This document shows positions 5,331 through 8,743 of a DNA stretch of 8,743 bases, in pieces (positions within the stretch are counted from its first letter, which is position 1; each line of letters starts with the position of its first letter). The DNA is from Deltaproteobacteria bacterium (GTDB lineage: Bacteria; Myxococcota; Myxococcia; Myxococcales; Myxococcaceae): positions 1 through 8,743 of the forward strand of contig VGRA01000074.1 in NCBI GenBank assembly GCA_016875515.1, in the 5' to 3' direction. The notes beneath the pieces are model-generated. The model was not told where the DNA came from. It saw only the letters and a list, made by a program, of their open reading frames with translations, and did no database searches. Position numbers and translations under genes: made by a program.

Positions 5331-6455
5331 ATGGCGCAGCCCGCCCGAGCACCTTCCCCCTGGCTCTTCGGTCCCTCCACCGACGTGGCCGTGTTCGCCG
5401 GCAGCGTGGCGGCGTCCGGCGCGGTGGCGCTGTGGCTCTCCGGGACGGGCCAGGCAGAGCTCCCCACCTGGGCGTGGGCGGCGTTCGTGCTGGGCGTGGA
5501 CGTGGCGCACGTGTGGGCCATGCTGTACCGCGTGTACGCGGACCGGGAGGAACTGGCGCGCCGCCCGGAGTTGTACGCCGCGGCGCCGCTGCTGGCCTAC
5601 GCGCTCGGGTTCGCCGCGTACCAGCACTCGGCGCTCACCTTCTGGAGGCTGTTCGCCTACTCGGCGGCGTGGCACTTCGTTCGCCAGCAGGTGGGATGGG
5701 GGGCGCTCTACAACCGGCGCGCCGGCAGTCCCGCGTGGGAGGCCCGGCTGGACGCGGCGGTGCTGTACGGCTGCACCCTGGGGCCGCTGCTCTGGTGGCA
5801 CGCCCACCTGCCGCGCCCCTTCGACTGGTTCGTCCCCGGGGACTTCCTGCCGGGCCTGCCCGCGTGGACGGGGACGGCCGCGCTGTCCGCGTCCGGCATG
5901 CTGGGGGCGGCGTGGCTGGGCGGGCAGGTGCTCCGGTGGGCGCGCGGCGGCGGCCTCTTCCCCGGGCGCTGGGTGCTGGTGCTCTCCACGGCGGTGGCGT
6001 GGATGGGCGGCATCGTGCTCGCCCCGGACGACGCCACCTTCACGCTGCTGAACGTGGGGCTGCACGGCGTCCCGTACTTCGCGCTGCTGTACCGCTACGC
6101 GCGCCACCGGGCCGGCGAGGGCGGGTACGCGCCGTGGCTGTCCACCGCGCTGCGCCTGGGCGTGCCGGGCTTCCTCGCGGTGCTGCTCGCGTGCGCGTAT
6201 GGCGAAGAGTGGCTGTGGGACACCTTCGTCTGGCACGAGCACGCGGCGCTGTTCGGCAAGGCGGGCGTGGAGCTCCCGCCGGGGCTGCTCGCCCTCCTCG
6301 TACCGGCGCTCGCGCTGCCGCAGGCCACGCACTACCTGCTGGACGCCTTCACCTGGCGCGGGAAGGAGAACCCGGGGCTGGCCGCGCGGCTGGGCTGGGA
6401 GGCTCCGCCTGCGCCAGTTGCCCCGCCAGCCGCCGCGCCGTCAGCCGCCGGTTGA
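5331..6455 (+). CDS. Polytopic membrane protein of unknown function, His-containing
   Basis: A 374-residue inner-membrane protein that I cannot assign to a named family. About nine or ten hydrophobic segments are visible (roughly 17-38, 46-66, 82-98, 101-116, 142-158, 181-203, 212-230, 236-256, 268-290, 313-335). Several polar motifs sit in or beside helices: GVDVAHVWAMLYR (55-67, Asp57, His60), YSAAWHFVRQQVGW (110-123, His115), NVGLHGVPYF (241-250, His245), WHEH (301-304) and QATHYLLDAFTWRGKENPGL (331-350, His334, Asp338). Recurrent helix histidines are seen in membrane di-iron or haem enzymes such as Brp/Blh carotenoid oxygenases, but no specific match is claimed. The C-terminal 20 residues are Pro/Ala-rich. 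The ATG at 5331 is the only good start and lacks a ribosome binding site. Its last 107 bases overlap the opposite-strand transglutaminase-like gene. Confidence 0.8.
   Translation: MAQPARAPSPWLFGPSTDVAVFAGSVAASGAVALWLSGTGQAELPTWAWAAFVLGVDVAHVWAMLYRVYADREELARRPELYAAAPLLAYALGFAAYQHSALTFWRLFAYSAAWHFVRQQVGWGALYNRRAGSPAWEARLDAAVLYGCTLGPLLWWHAHLPRPFDWFVPGDFLPGLPAWTGTAALSASGMLGAAWLGGQVLRWARGGGLFPGRWVLVLSTAVAWMGGIVLAPDDATFTLLNVGLHGVPYFALLYRYARHRAGEGGYAPWLSTALRLGVPGFLAVLLACAYGEEWLWDTFVWHEHAALFGKAGVELPPGLLALLVPALALPQATHYLLDAFTWRGKENPGLAARLGWEAPPAPVAPPAAAPSAAG
6349..6455. other. 107-base tail-to-tail antisense gene overlap
   Basis: The stop of the minus-strand transglutaminase-like gene (6349-6351) lies inside the plus-strand membrane-protein gene, whose stop is at 6453-6455. 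In the overlap the plus frame encodes TWRGKENPGLAARLGW plus a Pro/Ala tail, and the minus frame encodes a Pro/Ala/Arg-rich tail after the last domain-like residues. The minus-strand tail therefore looks like the less constrained partner. Confidence 0.75.
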
Positions 6456-8743
6456 AGGCCTGGTCCACCCGCTGCAGCCACGCGCGGAAGGCCGGGTAGT
6501 CTGCCGTGCGCACGCGGGAGGCGGTGAGGGCCAGCTCCGCCGCCACGCCCAGCGCGCCGTCCTCGTCCGGGGTGAAGGTGAGGGAGGCGCGGCCGAAGGG
6601 CCCCTCGTCCCGGAAGGGCGCCGGGAGCCCCTCCACGCGGTAGCCGGGCGGCAGCCGCACGGTGAAGGACAGCTTGTTGAGGAACGGGTCCGAGAGGAGC
6701 AAGTCGTGCGTCCGCTCCGCCAGCGGGGCAAAGGCCTGCACGAAGGCGCGCCCGGTGCCCAGAGGGAAGAAGCGCAGCCCCCCCTCTCCCAGCACCTCGG
6801 CGAAGCGCGGTACGGCGAGCGTGAAGTCCGCCCCCACGCTGCCGCCCAGGTCCTGCAGGCCGGTCAGCTGGAGCGCCTCCACGCGCGCCCCCGGGAAGCT
6901 GGCCGCCCACGCCTGCTCGAACTGCGGCCGCTGCGTGGCCTGCGCCTGGTAGCCGCGGCGGAACGGTGGCGCCTCCTGGCCCACCACCCGCGTCTGCCCC
7001 TTCAGTTGGGCGCTGCCGTCCGGGCGCAGCGTGGCCTCCACCTGCAGCGCGGTGGCGTTGTCTTCGGCGGGCGCAGCGGGCACCACCCGGTATCGGCTGC
7101 CGCCCTCCGGTTCCACCACCAGCACGTTGGCGAGCCGGTCCGCGGAGGGCAGCTCCTGCAGGCCGTGGAACTCCGCCGTGCCGTCCAGGTAGAGGTCCAG
7201 CGACGGCACGTACAGGATGGCATGGTTGAACGCGGCGAGTGACGCCGGCCCGTTGCCAATGTCCCCAAGGTGCCGCATGCGCAGCAGCACGAGCCGGCTG
7301 TCCACCCCGGCCACCTTCAGCAGCGCGTGCAGGAGGGACGCCTTGTCCTTGCAGTCCCCGAAGCGGCGGGAGAGGACGCGGTCCACGCGGTACGGCTTGT
7401 AACCGTGGATGCCGAACTCCAGCGCCACGTACCGCGTCTGGGTGACGACGAAGCCGTACAGCGCCTGCACCACGGCGCGCGCGTCCGCACGGTCCACGCC
7501 CGAGAGCGCCTCCTCCACCGTGCGGCGCAGTTCGTCCGTGGGCAGCAGTTGCTCGCGCACCAGGCTCCAGTAGTACCGGCCCACCGCGTCCCAGTCTGAG
7601 TAGGTGGACAGGTGCAGCGGGGACGCGGACTCCGCCGGGCCCGGCATGCCCGGCTCCTGCAGCAGGCGTGGGACGTGCGAGGCGGAGAAGGCGTAGCGGG
7701 TGCCGCCGTCCGGGAGGGGCTCCTGCCGTGCGGCGAGTCCCCTAACGGCGCCGTCATTCCAGTGGAGCGCGCGGCCGCGCGGCATCTCCACCTCGAAGAG
7801 GTAGCGCACGCGCGGTGCCATCCCCTGCACGTAGTCCACCTCTCCCCAGTAGTCGGACAGCAGGTTGTCTGCCGCGGTGTCGTCCAGGCGGTACTGCACC
7901 TCCAGCACGTCCCCCGGGGCCAGCCCCGGGAAGGCGAGCACCCGCGCGCGGGCGTCGTAGTACATCCCGGTCCACGGCTCGTTGAGGTTGCGCTCGGACT
8001 CGCCGAAGGACTCCACCAGCGCGCCGTCCGGCTTCCGCACCCGCGCCCGCAGCACGCGCAGTTCCTGCCGGCCCGGGGACCAGGAGATGGCGAACTCGCG
8101 CAGCGCGTCCGCGCCCCGCGGGGTGAAGACCTGAAAGGCCGCCTGCCGGAAGACCGAGGCCATGCCGGAGGGCTGCACGCGCACGTGCTGGTATTCCACC
8201 AACTGCACCGCGTCCTCGCCGGAGAAGGCCGCCGCCTCGGGCAGCAGCGGGGAGAGCGGCAGCGCGCGGGCCGAGGCGGCGTCCCCGCCCGTGCCGCGGA
8301 GCGAGCGGAACGCCTCCCGCAAGGAGGCGTCCTGGGGGCGCAGCGCGAGCGCCTGCTCGAGCGCCTTCGCACCACCCTCCCGGTCGCCGGTTGACAGCCG
8401 GGCGCGCCCCTCGCGCTCGTACACCTCAGGGTCGTCCGGGGAGAGGGCGCGCGCCTCGGCGAAGCGGGCGGCGGCGGGTGCTGCCTCTCCCGAGGCGAGC
8501 AGCAACTCGGCCAGCTGCAGCCGCGCGGCGTTGTCGAACGGCTGCAGGGACAGGTGGGTGGTCAGCTGCTCCGCTGCCTCGTGCGCCCGGCCGGCCTCCG
8601 CCAGCTGCGCGGCGAGCGTACGGCGGGCGGCCCCGTCGTCGTCGCGCAGCGCGAGCGACATGCGCAGCAACTCCAGCGCCTCGCCCCGGTGCTCGCGGGC
8701 GCGGGCAACGAGGGCCAGCTCGCGGACGACGGCGGGGTGCTGC
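6349..8743 (-). CDS. TPR - DUF3857 - transglutaminase-like protein (5' end outside window)
   Basis: The reading frame is open from the right window edge, so 797 C-terminal residues are visible and the true start lies beyond it. A TTG at 8668-8670 could be mistaken for the start, but the 24 codons before it continue the same helical repeat (VRELALVARAREHRGEALELLRMSLAL). Visible residues 1-150 are TPR-like helical repeats with motifs such as ALEQALALRPQD. About 180-345 is a DUF3857-type beta domain (YQHVRVQPSG, FQVFTPRGADAL, VRKPDGALVE, APGDVLEVQYRLDD). About 395-530 is a transglutaminase-like fold with RRFGDCKDKASLLHALL (Cys464), FNHAILYV (His507) and LYLDGTAEF (Asp520), a complete Cys-His-Asp triad. 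The rest is a DUF3858-like beta region ending near AFRAWLQRVDQAFNRRL. Such proteins are usually envelope-located; the substrate is unknown. The last 35 codons, a Pro/Ala/Arg-rich tail, overlap the facing membrane-protein gene. Confidence 0.9.
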   Translation of the reverse strand, partial: QHPAVVRELALVARAREHRGEALELLRMSLALRDDDGAARRTLAAQLAEAGRAHEAAEQLTTHLSLQPFDNAARLQLAELLLASGEAAPAAARFAEARALSPDDPEVYEREGRARLSTGDREGGAKALEQALALRPQDASLREAFRSLRGTGGDAASARALPLSPLLPEAAAFSGEDAVQLVEYQHVRVQPSGMASVFRQAAFQVFTPRGADALREFAISWSPGRQELRVLRARVRKPDGALVESFGESERNLNEPWTGMYYDARARVLAFPGLAPGDVLEVQYRLDDTAADNLLSDYWGEVDYVQGMAPRVRYLFEVEMPRGRALHWNDGAVRGLAARQEPLPDGGTRYAFSASHVPRLLQEPGMPGPAESASPLHLSTYSDWDAVGRYYWSLVREQLLPTDELRRTVEEALSGVDRADARAVVQALYGFVVTQTRYVALEFGIHGYKPYRVDRVLSRRFGDCKDKASLLHALLKVAGVDSRLVLLRMRHLGDIGNGPASLAAFNHAILYVPSLDLYLDGTAEFHGLQELPSADRLANVLVVEPEGGSRYRVVPAAPAEDNATALQVEATLRPDGSAQLKGQTRVVGQEAPPFRRGYQAQATQRPQFEQAWAASFPGARVEALQLTGLQDLGGSVGADFTLAVPRFAEVLGEGGLRFFPLGTGRAFVQAFAPLAERTHDLLLSDPFLNKLSFTVRLPPGYRVEGLPAPFRDEGPFGRASLTFTPDEDGALGVAAELALTASRVRTADYPAFRAWLQRVDQAFNRRLTARRLAGQLAQAEPPSPAARPAPGSPSRAR

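Noticed and set aside
8668..8670. TTG as the start of the transglutaminase-like protein
   Set aside because: The frame stays open to the window edge and the residues before it continue the TPR-like repeat, so the real start is outside the window.

Overview
The window is very GC-rich (strong G/C at third codon positions, few AT stretches) and almost wholly coding. Protein style suggests a myxobacterium of the suborder Cystobacterineae (Myxococcus, Archangium, Corallococcus or relatives): Ala/Pro/Arg-rich lipoproteins, TPR-transglutaminase proteins and receptor-like class III cyclases. This is inferred from composition and gene style, not from a database match.

Region 1 (about 1-3425, plus strand) is a tightly coupled operon tail. 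It holds the last codons of a probable upstream gene, a 72-residue DUF350 membrane protein, a seven-helix membrane spermidine synthase-like protein (DUF350 stop and synthase start overlap by 8 bases) and a flavin-dependent amine-oxidase-like protein whose N-terminus looks like a Tat/lipoprotein export signal (joined by TGATG). DUF350 proteins and membrane spermidine synthases recur together in bacterial envelope-associated polyamine-type loci. The likely reading is a membrane module that makes, and then oxidises or senses, an aminopropylated product at the envelope. The substrate is unknown.

Region 2 (3453-4691, plus) is a six-helix membrane adenylate cyclase of class III, starting 27 bases after the flavoenzyme. 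It has all metal and transition-state residues and the Lys/Thr purine-selecting pair typical of class IIIb enzymes.

Region 3 (4696-5301, minus) is a small unrecognised lipoprotein that ends 4 bases from the cyclase. It is divergent, by only 29 bases, from region 4 (5331-6455, plus), a polytopic His-containing membrane protein of unknown function. The short divergent gap has a near-symmetric TATA element and no ribosome binding site on either side.

Region 4 overlaps tail-to-tail by 107 bases with region 5 (6349 to the window end, minus), a TPR-DUF3857-transglutaminase-like protein whose N-terminus lies beyond the window. No RNA genes, mobile elements, CRISPR arrays or long intergenic regions are visible.
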